From Anaerosomatales bacterium (GTDB lineage Bacteria > Actinomycetota > Coriobacteriia > Anaerosomatales > Anaerosomataceae), in contig JASEEU010000010.1 of assembly GCA_030019445.1 (NCBI GenBank), forward strand, positions 1 through 47,325: a DNA stretch of 47,325 nt, in the 5' to 3' direction. Below are positions 36,561 through 44,292 of the stretch, one piece after another. Within the stretch, counting starts at the first letter, position 1. Each line of letters opens with the position of its first letter. The notes beneath the pieces were generated by a model. That model was given only the letters and a program-made list of their open reading frames with translations, was not told the DNA's origin and did no database searches. The position numbers and the translations under genes are program-made.

Positions 36561-37820
36561 ATGGAGCATCACGTCAAGGACCTCGGCCTGGCCGCTGCCG
36601 GTAAGGCGCGCATCGAATGGGCCGATCAGGACATGCCCGTGCTCGCGTCCATCCGCGAGCGGTTCGAGCGCGAGAAGCCGCTTGACGGCGTGCGCGTCTC
36701 GGCGTGCCTGCACGTGACCACCGAGACCGCCAACCTCATGCGCACGCTCAAGGCCGGCGGCGCCGACATCGTGCTCTGCGCGAGCAACCCGCTCTCCACG
36801 CAAGACGACGTCGCCGCGGCGCTCGTGGCCGAGTACGGCATCCGCACGTACGCCATCAAGGGCGAGGACACCGAGACGTACTACGCGCACATCGACGCCG
36901 CCATCGACCACAAGCCGCAGATCACGATGGACGACGGCGCCGACGTCGTCGGACGCATCCACGCCGAGAAGCCCGAGGCGCTCGAGCACATCATCGGCGG
37001 CACCGAAGAGACCACCACCGGCGTCATCCGGCTCAAGGCCATGGCCGCCGACGGCGCGCTGCGCTACCCGATCATCTCGGTCAACGACGCGGACACCAAG
37101 CACCTGTTCGACAACCGCTACGGCACCGGCCAGTCGACCATCGACGGCATCGTCCGCGCCACCAACCGGCTCATCGCCGGCCGTACCGTCGTCGTCACCG
37201 GCTACGGTTGGTGCGGTCGCGGCATCGCGATGCGCGCCGAGGGCCTGGGCGCCAACGTCATCGTCTGCGAGGTCGACGCCCTGCGCGCGCTCGAGGCCGT
37301 CATGGACGGCTATCGCGTGATGCCTGCTGTCGAGGCGGCCGCCGTGGCCGACGTGTGGGTCACCGTGACCGGCGACATCAACGTCATCGACTCGCCGATG
37401 TTCGAGGCCATGAAAGACGGCGCCATCATCGCCAACTCGGGCCACTTCAACGTCGAGATCAACATCCCGCACCTGCGCGAGAAGGCGGTGTCGGTGCGCG
37501 AGGTGCGTCCGCTTGTCGAGGAGTTCACGCTGGATGACGGTCGTCGCATCTACCTGCTCGCCGACGGCCGCCTCGTGAACCTCGCCTGTGCCGAGGGGCA
37601 CCCCGCGTCGGTCATGGACATGTCCTTCGCCAACCAGGCGCTCTCCGCCGAGCACATGGTGAAGAACGCCGCGTCGCTCACGCCGGGCGTCTACCCGGTG
37701 CCCAAGGAGATCGACCAGGGCATCGCGGCGCTCAAGCTCGCCACGATGGGCGTGCGCATCGATGAGCTCACCGCCGAGCAGGCGAAGTACCTGGCGTCCT
37801 GGCAAGAGGGCACCGTCTAG
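36561..37820 (+). CDS. ahcY: S-adenosylhomocysteine/S-inosylhomocysteine hydrolase, archaeal/Thermotoga type
   Basis: A 419-residue NAD-dependent hydrolase. AAAGGAA precedes the ATG at 36561; the longer frame would start inside punA. Signatures are [86 protein letters not shown] and the NAD loop [20 protein letters not shown]. It is the short form: the roughly 40-residue insert of bacterial/eukaryotic AhcY is missing, and so is the C-terminal KPDHYRY tail (it ends in [11 protein letters not shown]). Short-form enzymes such as that of Methanocaldococcus act on S-inosylhomocysteine, so substrate preference here is open. mtnA follows 34 bases downstream. Confidence 0.93.
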   Translation: MEHHVKDLGLAAAGKARIEWADQDMPVLASIRERFEREKPLDGVRVSACLHVTTETANLMRTLKAGGADIVLCASNPLSTQDDVAAALVAEYGIRTYAIKGEDTETYYAHIDAAIDHKPQITMDDGADVVGRIHAEKPEALEHIIGGTEETTTGVIRLKAMAADGALRYPIISVNDADTKHLFDNRYGTGQSTIDGIVRATNRLIAGRTVVVTGYGWCGRGIAMRAEGLGANVIVCEVDALRALEAVMDGYRVMPAVEAAAVADVWVTVTGDINVIDSPMFEAMKDGAIIANSGHFNVEINIPHLREKAVSVREVRPLVEEFTLDDGRRIYLLADGRLVNLACAEGHPASVMDMSFANQALSAEHMVKNAASLTPGVYPVPKEIDQGIAALKLATMGVRIDELTAEQAKYLASWQEGTV

Positions 37821-37854
37821 TACGTTCCGCACGCGATCCGCGCCGAGGAGCCAC

Positions 37855-39081
37855 ATGAGCATCTCCGACATCCCGCGCACGATCTGGTGGGAGGAGGGCA
37901 CGGTCCGCATGGTGGACCAGTCCCGCCTCCCGCTCGTGGGCGACCTGCTCGTCTGCAACACCTACGAGGGCGTCTGTCACGCCATCAGGGGCATGGCCGT
38001 GCGCGGCGCGCCCGCGCTCGGCGTGGCCGCGGCGCTCGGCATCGCGCTCTGGGCGGTGACCGAGGGCGCGGAGATCGAGTCGCGTGAAGACTTCCTCGAC
38101 GCGCTCGATGTGGTGGCCGCGCAGATCACCGAGACCCGCCCGACAGCGGTGAACCTGTTCTGGGGCGCGGAGCGCATGAAGCGTTTCGCGCGCGAGAACG
38201 CCGACGTGTCCGTCGACGAGCTGCGCGAGCTCATCCTGGCCGAGGCGCTCAACGTGATGGCCGAGGACGAGGAGCGCAACCGCGCGCTCGGGGCGCACGG
38301 TGCGGAGCTGCTGGCCGAGGGCTCGCGTGTGCTCACGCACTGCAACGCTGGTTCGCTCGCGACCGCGTACTTCGGCACGGCGCTCGGCGTGATCTTCTCG
38401 GCGCACGAACAGGGCAAGGTCGCGGGCGTCTGGGTCGACGAGACCCGCCCGGTGCTGCAGGGCGCGCGTCTCACGGCCTGGGAGCTCAAGATGGCGGGTA
38501 TCCCGCATACGCTCATCACCGACAACATGGCGGCGAGCGTCATGCGGCGCGGCCTGGTGGACGCGGTGATCGTGGGTGCGGACCGCATCGCCGCCAACGG
38601 GGACGTCGCCAACAAGATCGGTACCTACGGCCTCGCTGTGCTGGCGCAGGCGCACGGCATCCCGTTCTACGTGGCGGCCCCCACGTCGACCGTGGACCTC
38701 ACCCTCGCGAGCGGCGACGAGATCGTCATCGAGGAGCGCGACGAGCGCGAAGTGACGGGCGTGACCGCCTCGGGCGTCATCGAACCGCACTCCCCGCAGG
38801 AGTTCCGCGCGCTCGACCTGCTCACCGCCGAAGGGCCGTACGCTCTCGGTATGACCAAGGGCCACCAGATGGAGATCTCGCGCAAGGGGGGCGGCTACCA
38901 GTTCGACGCCTGGCTGCGCATCGCACCGCCCGGCGTGCCAGTGTACAACCCGGCGTTCGACGTCACGCCTGCCGAGCACGTGACGGCGATCATCACCGAG
39001 CGCGGCGTGGCGCGACCGCCCTACGCCGAGTCCCTCGCGGGCTGCTGCACGGGTTCGGGCGCCATCCACGAGATCGGCTAG
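37855..39081 (+). CDS. mtnA: Methylthioribose-1-phosphate isomerase with a ~50-residue insert
   Basis: A 408-residue isomerase (usual length about 345-360) converting 5-methylthioribose-1-P to the ribulose-1-P form; relatives can also use 5-deoxyribose-1-P. CGAGGAG precedes the ATG at 37855. Motifs: AIRGMAVRGAPALGVAAALG, the catalytic Cys163 in LTHCNAGSLAT and Asp243 in VGADRIAANGDVANKIGTY. Between EREVTGV (about 303) and IAPPGVPVYNPAFDVTPAE (about 354) lie some 50 extra residues where most MtnA proteins have a few. The insert includes EPHSPQEFRALDLL and KGHQMEISRKGGGYQFDAW. The C-terminus also carries an extra GCCTGSGAIHEIG. Catalytic residues are intact, so the enzyme should be active. Confidence 0.92.
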   Translation: MSISDIPRTIWWEEGTVRMVDQSRLPLVGDLLVCNTYEGVCHAIRGMAVRGAPALGVAAALGIALWAVTEGAEIESREDFLDALDVVAAQITETRPTAVNLFWGAERMKRFARENADVSVDELRELILAEALNVMAEDEERNRALGAHGAELLAEGSRVLTHCNAGSLATAYFGTALGVIFSAHEQGKVAGVWVDETRPVLQGARLTAWELKMAGIPHTLITDNMAASVMRRGLVDAVIVGADRIAANGDVANKIGTYGLAVLAQAHGIPFYVAAPTSTVDLTLASGDEIVIEERDEREVTGVTASGVIEPHSPQEFRALDLLTAEGPYALGMTKGHQMEISRKGGGYQFDAWLRIAPPGVPVYNPAFDVTPAEHVTAIITERGVARPPYAESLAGCCTGSGAIHEIG

Positions 39082-39090
39082 CTGATCGCG

Positions 39091-40002
39091 ATGGAGGTCG
39101 GGCAGCTGCTGGGCGTCATCGGCGGGGTGCTCGGGTACTTCGCGCTCGGGATGGTGCTCAGGGTGACCGGCCTCATGAAGGCCGAGCATGCCCACCCGCT
39201 CAACACCCTGCTGATCTACGTCGCGCTGCCGGCGCTCATCTTCACGACCGTGCAGCAGGCGGCGCTCGATCCCTCACTGGGGCTCCTGCCGCTCGTCGGC
39301 TGGGGCGTCGTGCTCGTCGGGCTGGCCGTGGGATGGGCGCTCGCACGCCTGCTCGGCCTGGAGGGACCGGCGGCCGGAGCGTTCATGCTGGCTGCCGCCT
39401 TCGGCAACACCGGCTATATCGGCTACCCGCTCGCCTCGGCGCTGCTCGGCGACGCGGGCCTGGTGCGCGCGATCTTCTACGACGTGTTCGGGAATACCGC
39501 CGCCGTCATCACCATCGGCACCTTCATCGCGAGCCGGTATGGCGAGCACGACGAGCAGGTCAACCCCGTTCGTGAGGTCGTGACGTTCCCGCCCTTCATC
39601 GCCCTCGCGGCCGCGCTCGCGCTTCGGTCGGTTGCTGTTCCGACCGTGGTCGGTGACTGGTTGGATGCGCTCGGTAAGCTCGTGGTCCCGATGATCATGA
39701 TCTCGGTGGGACTGTCGCTGAGACCGAGCAAGCTCAAGGGGCACCTGAGGGACGTCGCGGCTGTCGCGGGGATCAAGCTCCTCGTGCTGCCGGCTATCGC
39801 CCTGGCCGCAGGTTCGCTCGTGTTCTCCTCGGCGGAGTCCTTGCGCGTCGCGGTCATCGAGGCGGGCGTTCCCACGATGATGCTCACGATGGTCATCGGG
39901 ATGCGTTTCAAGCTGGACACGGACCTGATCGCCTCGGCGATCCTGGTGACGATGACGGGGGCGATCGTCACCATCCCGGTCTTCCAGCTGCTCATCGGCT
40001 GA
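39091..40002 (+). CDS. AEC-family transporter (auxin efflux carrier type)
   Basis: A 303-residue polytopic membrane protein with about 10 TM segments in two halves. Conserved family stretches are LNTLLIYVALPALIFTTVQQ, AAFGNTGYIGYPLASALLG and VIEAGVPTMMLTMVIGMRF. The N-x-G-[YF]-[IM]-G-x-P motif is typical of bacterial AEC transporters. Substrates of bacterial members are mostly small organic acids such as malate or malonate, but none can be deduced here. It starts nine bases after mtnA with no strong ribosome-binding site, so translation may depend on coupling. A hairpin follows its stop. Confidence 0.88.
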   Translation: MEVGQLLGVIGGVLGYFALGMVLRVTGLMKAEHAHPLNTLLIYVALPALIFTTVQQAALDPSLGLLPLVGWGVVLVGLAVGWALARLLGLEGPAAGAFMLAAAFGNTGYIGYPLASALLGDAGLVRAIFYDVFGNTAAVITIGTFIASRYGEHDEQVNPVREVVTFPPFIALAAALALRSVAVPTVVGDWLDALGKLVVPMIMISVGLSLRPSKLKGHLRDVAAVAGIKLLVLPAIALAAGSLVFSSAESLRVAVIEAGVPTMMLTMVIGMRFKLDTDLIASAILVTMTGAIVTIPVFQLLIG

Positions 40003-40005
40003 CGG

Positions 40006-40023
40006 ACGCCCCTGAGGGGGCGT
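40006..40023 (+). promoter_or_regulatory. Hairpin containing the comF ribosome-binding site
   Basis: ACGCCCC pairs with GGGGCGT (7 bp, loop TGAG), ending three bases before the comF GTG. The best ribosome-binding sequence for comF, GAGGGGG, lies in its loop and 3' arm. It could act as a terminator of the upstream gene or keep comF translation low unless ribosomes arrive from upstream. Confidence 0.45.
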
Positions 40024-40026
40024 GCC

Positions 40027-40713
40027 GTGGGCGCAGTGCTCGATCTGCTCTTCCCGCCGCGGTGCTGCGCGTGCGGCGTGCCGGACACGCTGCTCTGCGA
40101 CGCGTGCCGTGCGGGGCTTCGGCCGATCGACCCTGCGCGGGCCTGTCCCCGGTGCGGCGCTCCGATCGTCCGGAGGGCCTGCCCGGAGTGTCGGGGGCGC
40201 GCCTACGCGTTCGAGGCGACCCGCGCGGTCGGCCTCTTCGCACCGCCGCTCTCGAACCTCGTCGTCACGTTCAAGGACGGGCCGGAGCGCAGACTGGCGT
40301 CCGAGCTTGGCGGGTTGCTCGCGGCGACCGCCATCGGGCTCACCGACGTGGCGATCGTTCCCGTGCCCGCCACCGCCGCAGCCGTGCGACGTCGGGGCTT
40401 CGACCACATGCGCGTCCTCGCGGGTGCGCTCGGCCGCAGGATCGGCACGCCGGTGGCGCCGTGCCTCGCCGCCGGTCGCTCGGCCGACCAGCGTGAGCTG
40501 TCACGCGATGAGCGCGCCCGGAACGTGTCGGGGGTGTTCGGACTTCAGGCGCCGCCGCCGCGCGAGGTCCTGCTGCTCGATGATGTCTTCACGACCGGCG
40601 CGACGCTCGACGCCGCGGCGCAGGTGCTGCTGCAGGGTGGGGCAGAGCACGTGACGACGCTCGTCGTGGCGCGTGTCGTCAATCCCATGACGCCCGTCCC
40701 TGCCGATGCCTAG
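40027..40713 (+). CDS. comF: ComF-family amidophosphoribosyltransferase-like protein
   Basis: A 228-residue protein starting at GTG. Two zinc-binding Cys pairs at the N-terminus (CCAC with CDAC; CPRC with CPEC) form the double zinc ribbon of ComFC. A type I phosphoribosyltransferase fold follows, with the PRPP motif LLLDDVFTTGATL (about residues 182-194). ComF/ComFC proteins act with ComFA in handling imported single-stranded DNA during natural transformation; no comFA is in this window. In many Gram-positive genomes comF lies next to hpf/raiA. Here the hpf gene is about 4.4 kb downstream, separated by a structured RNA and an ABC operon. Confidence 0.9.
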   Translation: MGAVLDLLFPPRCCACGVPDTLLCDACRAGLRPIDPARACPRCGAPIVRRACPECRGRAYAFEATRAVGLFAPPLSNLVVTFKDGPERRLASELGGLLAATAIGLTDVAIVPVPATAAAVRRRGFDHMRVLAGALGRRIGTPVAPCLAAGRSADQRELSRDERARNVSGVFGLQAPPPREVLLLDDVFTTGATLDAAAQVLLQGGAEHVTTLVVARVVNPMTPVPADA

Positions 40714-40730
40714 CATGCTGCCGAGGGTGC

Positions 40731-40736
40731 TATACT
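40731..40736 (+). promoter_or_regulatory. -10 box placing a transcript start at the 5' end of the structured RNA
   Basis: TATACT, with predicted start near 40743, one base before the 5' strand of the closing helix of the RNA (40744). That coincidence supports both calls. No clear -35 box. Confidence 0.55.
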
Positions 40737-40742
40737 TCTGGT

Positions 40743-40981
40743 TCGCTTCCACCCGGGTCTGTGGTTGCGGGTGCCTCGGCACCCAAGTCCAGGGCAGGTG
40801 CGGCCGAAAGGACCCACGTAAGCCGGAGGGCCTTGTGCCTCCGTGTGAGCATGGCGCACCTTAGGGGTAAGTCGTACCGTCCGCCGCGAGGCGGGCGAGA
40901 GGGCCACTAGTGAGATAGCATCAAGCGACAGTCCCGGTACGCGAGTGTGGGGCCAAAGACCAGGTCAGCCGGGTGGGAGCG
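40743..40981 (+). ncRNA. Structured RNA of about 240 nt between comF and the ABC operon; possible raiA RNA
   Basis: The 5' and 3' ends close with a 12-bp helix (40744-40755 with 40970-40981, one G-U), stacked on GGTCTGTGG (40756-40764) paired with CCAAAGACC (40953-40961) with one mismatch. Inside are AGGTGCG/CGCACCT (40796-40802 with 40855-40861) enclosing CGGAGG/CCTCCG (40824-40829 with 40838-40843). There is also a CTCG-loop hairpin at 40769-40784, and CGTACCG/CGGTACG (40873-40879 with 40935-40941) enclosing CCGCC-GCGA-GGCGG (40881-40894). No protein-coding frame fits. Position next to comF, with hpf further down, recalls the raiA RNA motif described in Actinobacteria and Firmicutes. A riboswitch-like leader of the ABC operon is the main alternative, since the next start codon is only 23 bases past the closing helix. 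Confidence 0.7.
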
Positions 40982-41003
40982 TCGAGCGACGAAGGGAGAT
41001 CGC

Positions 41004-41846
41004 GTGCGAGCGCTACGCATCATCGCCGCCATGCTCGTGGCGGCCGTGCTCATCGCAGGTGCAGGCTGCAAGAAGGAGGCCGAGGAGCCGGCGCTCGAGC
41101 CTAAGATCGCGCCGCCCGCGATCGCCGAGGCCGGCGTCCTGAGGGCCGGCGTCGACCTCGACTACCCGCCGTTCGCGGGCACGGTCGACGGCGAGACGGT
41201 GGGCATCGACGTCGACGTCGCGGCAGCGATAGCCGAGCGGCTCGGGCTCGAACTCGAGCTTGTCGACGTGAAGCCGGAGGGTCTTGGCGCGGCGCTCGCC
41301 GAGGGCGACGTGGATATCGCGCTCGCAGCGGTTCCGATCGCCGACGCGGTCGTCTCTGACGTCGCTGTGGCAGGCTCCTATCTCGTCGACGGCCCGGCGA
41401 TCTTCTCGATGGTCACGACCGCGAGCGCCGAGCCGACGCCGACCGCCGCATCGCTCGGCGGTCGCCGCGTTGGCGTGCAGACCGGGACGCTCGGCTACTG
41501 GCGCCTGCAGGACGACTACGGCTCCGGCTTCGCCACCGAGTTCGAGACGCTCGAGCAGGCGTTCGCGGCGCTCGCTGCGGGGGAGATCGACGTCGTCGTG
41601 TGCGACGCTGTCGTCGGCGGCTACCTCGGCCGCGACTTCCCCGACGTGCGGCTGCGCGGGCAGTACGGGACGGCCGCGCCCCTCGGCGTGACCGTTGCCC
41701 CGGAAGCCACCGAGCTCGAGCAGGCCGTCCGGGAGACCCTCGATGCGCTGGCCGCCGAAGGCGTTCTGGACACCATCCGCCGGAAGTGGGTCGGCGAGCT
41801 TCCGCGGCTCGAGGTGCCGTCGAGCGAGGTCACAGCCACGCCCTGA
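41004..41846 (+). CDS. Amino-acid ABC transporter substrate-binding lipoprotein, normal domain order
   Basis: A 280-residue solute-binding protein of family 3 (PF00497). The GTG at 41004 follows GAAGGGAG and begins a lipoprotein signal (RALRIIAAMLVAAVLIAGAG before Cys); the longer frame would read through the structured RNA. Lobe I starts VLRAGVDLDYPPFAGTVDGE, and lobe II follows with GGRRVGVQTGTLGYW and IDVVVCDAVVGGYLG. It ends in the usual VLDTIRRKWVGELP. The set suggests uptake of a polar amino acid or cystine-like ligand; specificity cannot be read. A 12-bp hairpin separates it from the second binding protein. Confidence 0.88.
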   Translation: MRALRIIAAMLVAAVLIAGAGCKKEAEEPALEPKIAPPAIAEAGVLRAGVDLDYPPFAGTVDGETVGIDVDVAAAIAERLGLELELVDVKPEGLGAALAEGDVDIALAAVPIADAVVSDVAVAGSYLVDGPAIFSMVTTASAEPTPTAASLGGRRVGVQTGTLGYWRLQDDYGSGFATEFETLEQAFAALAAGEIDVVVCDAVVGGYLGRDFPDVRLRGQYGTAAPLGVTVAPEATELEQAVRETLDALAAEGVLDTIRRKWVGELPRLEVPSSEVTATP

Positions 41847-41871
41847 CCGACGTCCTCATCTGCATACGTGT

Positions 41872-41902
41872 CGCAGGGTCCGGGCGGTGTCCGGACCCTG
41901 CG
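41872..41902 (+). terminator. Strong hairpin after the first binding-protein gene
   Basis: A perfect 12-bp stem (CGCAGGGTCCGG with CCGGACCCTGCG) and 7-base loop, 26 bases after the stop. There is no T-run afterwards. Together with the -10 box at 41967 it suggests the second binding protein has its own transcript. Confidence 0.6.
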
Positions 41903-41966
41903 TGCATCCTGGCCGGTCATTTGTGCATACAGCACATCGGCTGGCGCAATCTATGCGCTCTTGCGA

Positions 41967-41972
41967 TATAGT
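41967..41972 (+). promoter_or_regulatory. -10 box for the permuted binding protein and ABC genes
   Basis: TATAGT in the only AT-rich patch between the two binding-protein genes, about 70 bases before the ATG at 42042. The -35 region is not convincing. Confidence 0.45.
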
Positions 41973-42041
41973 TATGCAGCGTGATGTGACGGAATGGCGC
42001 GCGACGCGCGCCGGTAGGCTGTGGATGGAGGAGGACAGCTC

Positions 42042-42920
42042 ATGGGCAAGAGCAAGAAGTTGCTCGCACTTCTGCTGACGCTCGCGCTCGTCTTCAGCGC
42101 CTTCGCACTCGTCGGCTGCAACGGCGATGACGGCGAAGACGGCGGTGAGGACGGCGGCGGGACCGAGGCCGAGGCCACGATCCAGGGCGTCGACGATCTG
42201 GGCGAGGGCGACAAGGTCGGTGTGCAGTCCGGTACCACGGGTGAGGCGTGGGCACGCGAGAACCTCGAGCCGAACGGCGTCGAGGTCGTGCCGTACGATG
42301 ACATCCTCCTGGCGTTCTCGGCCCTGCAGGCCGGCGACGTCGATGGCGTCATCAACGACCTCCCGATCTCTCAGGACGTCGTGAAGGACGAGACGCGCGG
42401 ACTGGTCATCGTCGAAGAGATCCAGACGGACGAGACCTACGGCTTCGCGTTCAACAAGAGCAACAACTCGCTGCGCGACGCCGTGAACTGGGCGCTGGCC
42501 GAGGTCATCGCCGACGGCACGTACGACGAGGTCTACGAGAAGTGGTTCGGTGCCCCCCCGATGTCGATGCCTGAGCCTGAGGTGACGGTGGCCGAGAAGC
42601 CCGCCGACATCCAGACGCTGCAGGACGGCAAGATCATCGTCGGCTCGGACACCGCGTTCCCGCCCTTCGAGAACGTCGAGGGTGGCGAGGTCGTGGGCTT
42701 CGACGTCGACCTGATGAACGCGATCGGCGAGAAGCTCGGCCTCGACGTCGAGTTCAAGAGCTACAAGTTCGACGCGCTCATCACGGGCGTGCAGGCGGGT
42801 ACCGAGTTCGACATGGTCGCTTCGGCCATGACGATCACCGAGGAGCGCAAGCAGTCGGTCGACTTCTCGAACCCGTACATCAACTCGAACCAGTCGCTCG
42901 CGGTCAAGGCTGCCGAGTAG
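42042..42920 (+). CDS. Circularly permuted amino-acid ABC substrate-binding lipoprotein
   Basis: A 292-residue lipoprotein (GGAGGAGG before the ATG; signal peptide with ALVGC lipobox at about 27-31, then an acidic Gly/Asp/Glu linker). The family 3 binding-protein halves are in reverse order. Residues 47-170 are the second lobe and C-terminal closing segment (DKVGVQSGTTGEAW, VVPYDDILLAFSALQAGDVD, DGTYDEVYEKWFG). After a linker, residues 197-292 are the first lobe (KIIVGSDTAFPPFENVEGGE, EFDMVASAMTITEERKQSVD, FSNPYINSNQSLAV), where a normal protein begins. Each half is well conserved and occurs once, so it looks like a true permutation, perhaps from a tandem duplicate that lost its outer halves. 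It is next to the permease and ATPase of the same system. Confidence 0.85.
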   Translation: MGKSKKLLALLLTLALVFSAFALVGCNGDDGEDGGEDGGGTEAEATIQGVDDLGEGDKVGVQSGTTGEAWARENLEPNGVEVVPYDDILLAFSALQAGDVDGVINDLPISQDVVKDETRGLVIVEEIQTDETYGFAFNKSNNSLRDAVNWALAEVIADGTYDEVYEKWFGAPPMSMPEPEVTVAEKPADIQTLQDGKIIVGSDTAFPPFENVEGGEVVGFDVDLMNAIGEKLGLDVEFKSYKFDALITGVQAGTEFDMVASAMTITEERKQSVDFSNPYINSNQSLAVKAAE

Positions 42921-42945
42921 CAGACAGACTGACTGACAAGCCAAA

Positions 42946-42971
42946 GGGCCGGCGGGACAACCCGCCGGCCC
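42946..42971 (+). terminator. Hairpin between the binding-protein and permease genes
   Basis: An 11-bp perfect stem (GGGCCGGCGGG with CCCGCCGGCCC) and ACAA loop, 26 bases after the stop and followed by TGCGG rather than a T-run. Such hairpins inside ABC operons usually protect the upstream message or attenuate the downstream one, giving more binding protein than permease. Confidence 0.6.
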
Positions 42972-43005
42972 TGCGGTATGACCCCCTGTCGAGGAGGCGG
43001 GCCGA

Positions 43006-44292
43006 GTGAATCCCAAGCTCCGAAGGACCATCTGGTACGCGGCCAACGTGACGGTATTCCTCGTGCTTGCCGTCCTGGTGCTGACGATGGTCGGTCCCGC
43101 TCGCCTGCAGTTCGAGCGGCCCGCGGACCGGGGAGAGACAGGTCTCGTCGCTGACACGTACATCGCTCCACCCGCTCGCGACACCATCACCATCGGGAAG
43201 CGGGGCAACGTCCGGATCGCGCAGGCCGAGATGGACGTCGAGGTCGGTGCGACGCTCGAGCGCGATCCCGCCGGTGGTGGGATGGACGACTCGGCGTGGC
43301 TGCTGTCCGCCGCCGAGACGAGCCCGACCCCGGTGCTGCTCAACGGGGAGCCGGTCGAAGGCACGCCCGCGGTCGAGGCGGGAGACGTCATCACCGTGGG
43401 CGGCGTGGATGTGACGTTCGACGGCAGCCGCCGTGGCGTCCTCGGCTTCCTGGACTGGTGGGAAGCGGGTCGCATCTCGCACCTGTTCGCGTCGCCTGAG
43501 GTATTCGCCGAGGCGTTCCCGATCCTGCTCGCTGCTTTCCCGGTCTCGCTCCTGGCGGTCCTCGTGTCGTTCAGCCTCGCCATTCCCGGAGGTCTGGCGC
43601 TCGCATTCATGAAGATGGCGCGTACGCGCTGGCTGCGATGGCCGGCGACCATGTACATCGACGTCATCCGCGGCACTCCGATCTTCTTGCAGATCCTGCT
43701 CGTCTTCTTCGGGTTGCCGCTGATGCCGCCGTGGCAAGCGCTCATCTCGGCGCTGCCCCAGCTCAACGACGCCGGACCTTTCGGCGTCACGTGGTCGCTC
43801 TACCTGCGCGCATTCGTCGTGCTGAGCTTCAACTCCTCGGCATACATGGCCGAGATATTCCGTGCCGGCATCGAGTCCATCTCCAAGGGACAGATGGAGG
43901 CGGCGCGCTCGCTCGGTATGAGCGCCCCGCAGGCGATGGCGTACGTCATCATCCCGCAGACGGTACGACGCGTCCTGCCGACGATGATGTCCGAGTTCAT
44001 CCTGTTGTTCAAAGACACGTCGCTGTTCGCTGCGGTGGGCATGGCCGAGATCATCCTGCGGGCGCGAGAGGTCGCGTCCTCTACGCTCAACGTCTCGCCC
44101 TACCTGCTTGCTGCAGGCTTCTACCTGATCATCACCATCCCGCTCGGCCGCTTCGTCCAGAACCTTGAGAACCGCCTTGCGCGGGCCGAGGGAGGAGGCG
44201 CCGTGCGCGATGAGCCGAAGGAGACCGACGTGCAGGTGCCCGGCCATGATGCCGGCGACGGGACAGAACCCGCCGTGCTGGAGAGGGGGTGA
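43006..44292 (+). CDS. Amino-acid ABC transporter permease with FHA-like extracytoplasmic insert
   Basis: A 428-residue permease of the HisM/GlnP family, much longer than the usual 220-250. GAGGAGG precedes the GTG at 43006. TM1 spans about residues 8-30 ([20 protein letters not shown]). Residues about 58-141 then form a beta-rich domain with FHA-like strand order: [15 protein letters not shown], a middle strand [27 protein letters not shown] and [11 protein letters not shown]. The transporter core starts near residue 160 with [19 protein letters not shown] and includes the ATPase-contacting EAA loop [20 protein letters not shown]. The C-terminal tail of about 35 residues is charged. The phosphothreonine-binding Arg and Ser-x-x-His of signalling FHA domains are not evident. 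It overlaps the ATPase gene by four bases. Confidence 0.9.
   Translation: MNPKLRRTIWYAANVTVFLVLAVLVLTMVGPARLQFERPADRGETGLVADTYIAPPARDTITIGKRGNVRIAQAEMDVEVGATLERDPAGGGMDDSAWLLSAAETSPTPVLLNGEPVEGTPAVEAGDVITVGGVDVTFDGSRRGVLGFLDWWEAGRISHLFASPEVFAEAFPILLAAFPVSLLAVLVSFSLAIPGGLALAFMKMARTRWLRWPATMYIDVIRGTPIFLQILLVFFGLPLMPPWQALISALPQLNDAGPFGVTWSLYLRAFVVLSFNSSAYMAEIFRAGIESISKGQMEAARSLGMSAPQAMAYVIIPQTVRRVLPTMMSEFILLFKDTSLFAAVGMAEIILRAREVASSTLNVSPYLLAAGFYLIITIPLGRFVQNLENRLARAEGGGAVRDEPKETDVQVPGHDAGDGTEPAVLERG

Noticed and set aside
40743-40981. RNase P RNA, tmRNA, SRP RNA, 6S RNA or a known riboswitch class for the structured RNA
   Set aside because: The conserved core sequences I know are absent: the GAGGAAAGUCC-type core of RNase P, the tRNA-like end of tmRNA, the GGAAG loop of SRP RNA, and the T-box, SAM-I, cobalamin, lysine, ydaO and FMN signatures. 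A general structured RNA, possibly raiA RNA, is kept.
42042-42920. Frameshift or assembly error as the cause of the reversed lobe order
   Set aside because: A frameshift cannot reorder domains. The frame is continuous from a normal lipoprotein signal to the stop, with a clean linker between the halves.
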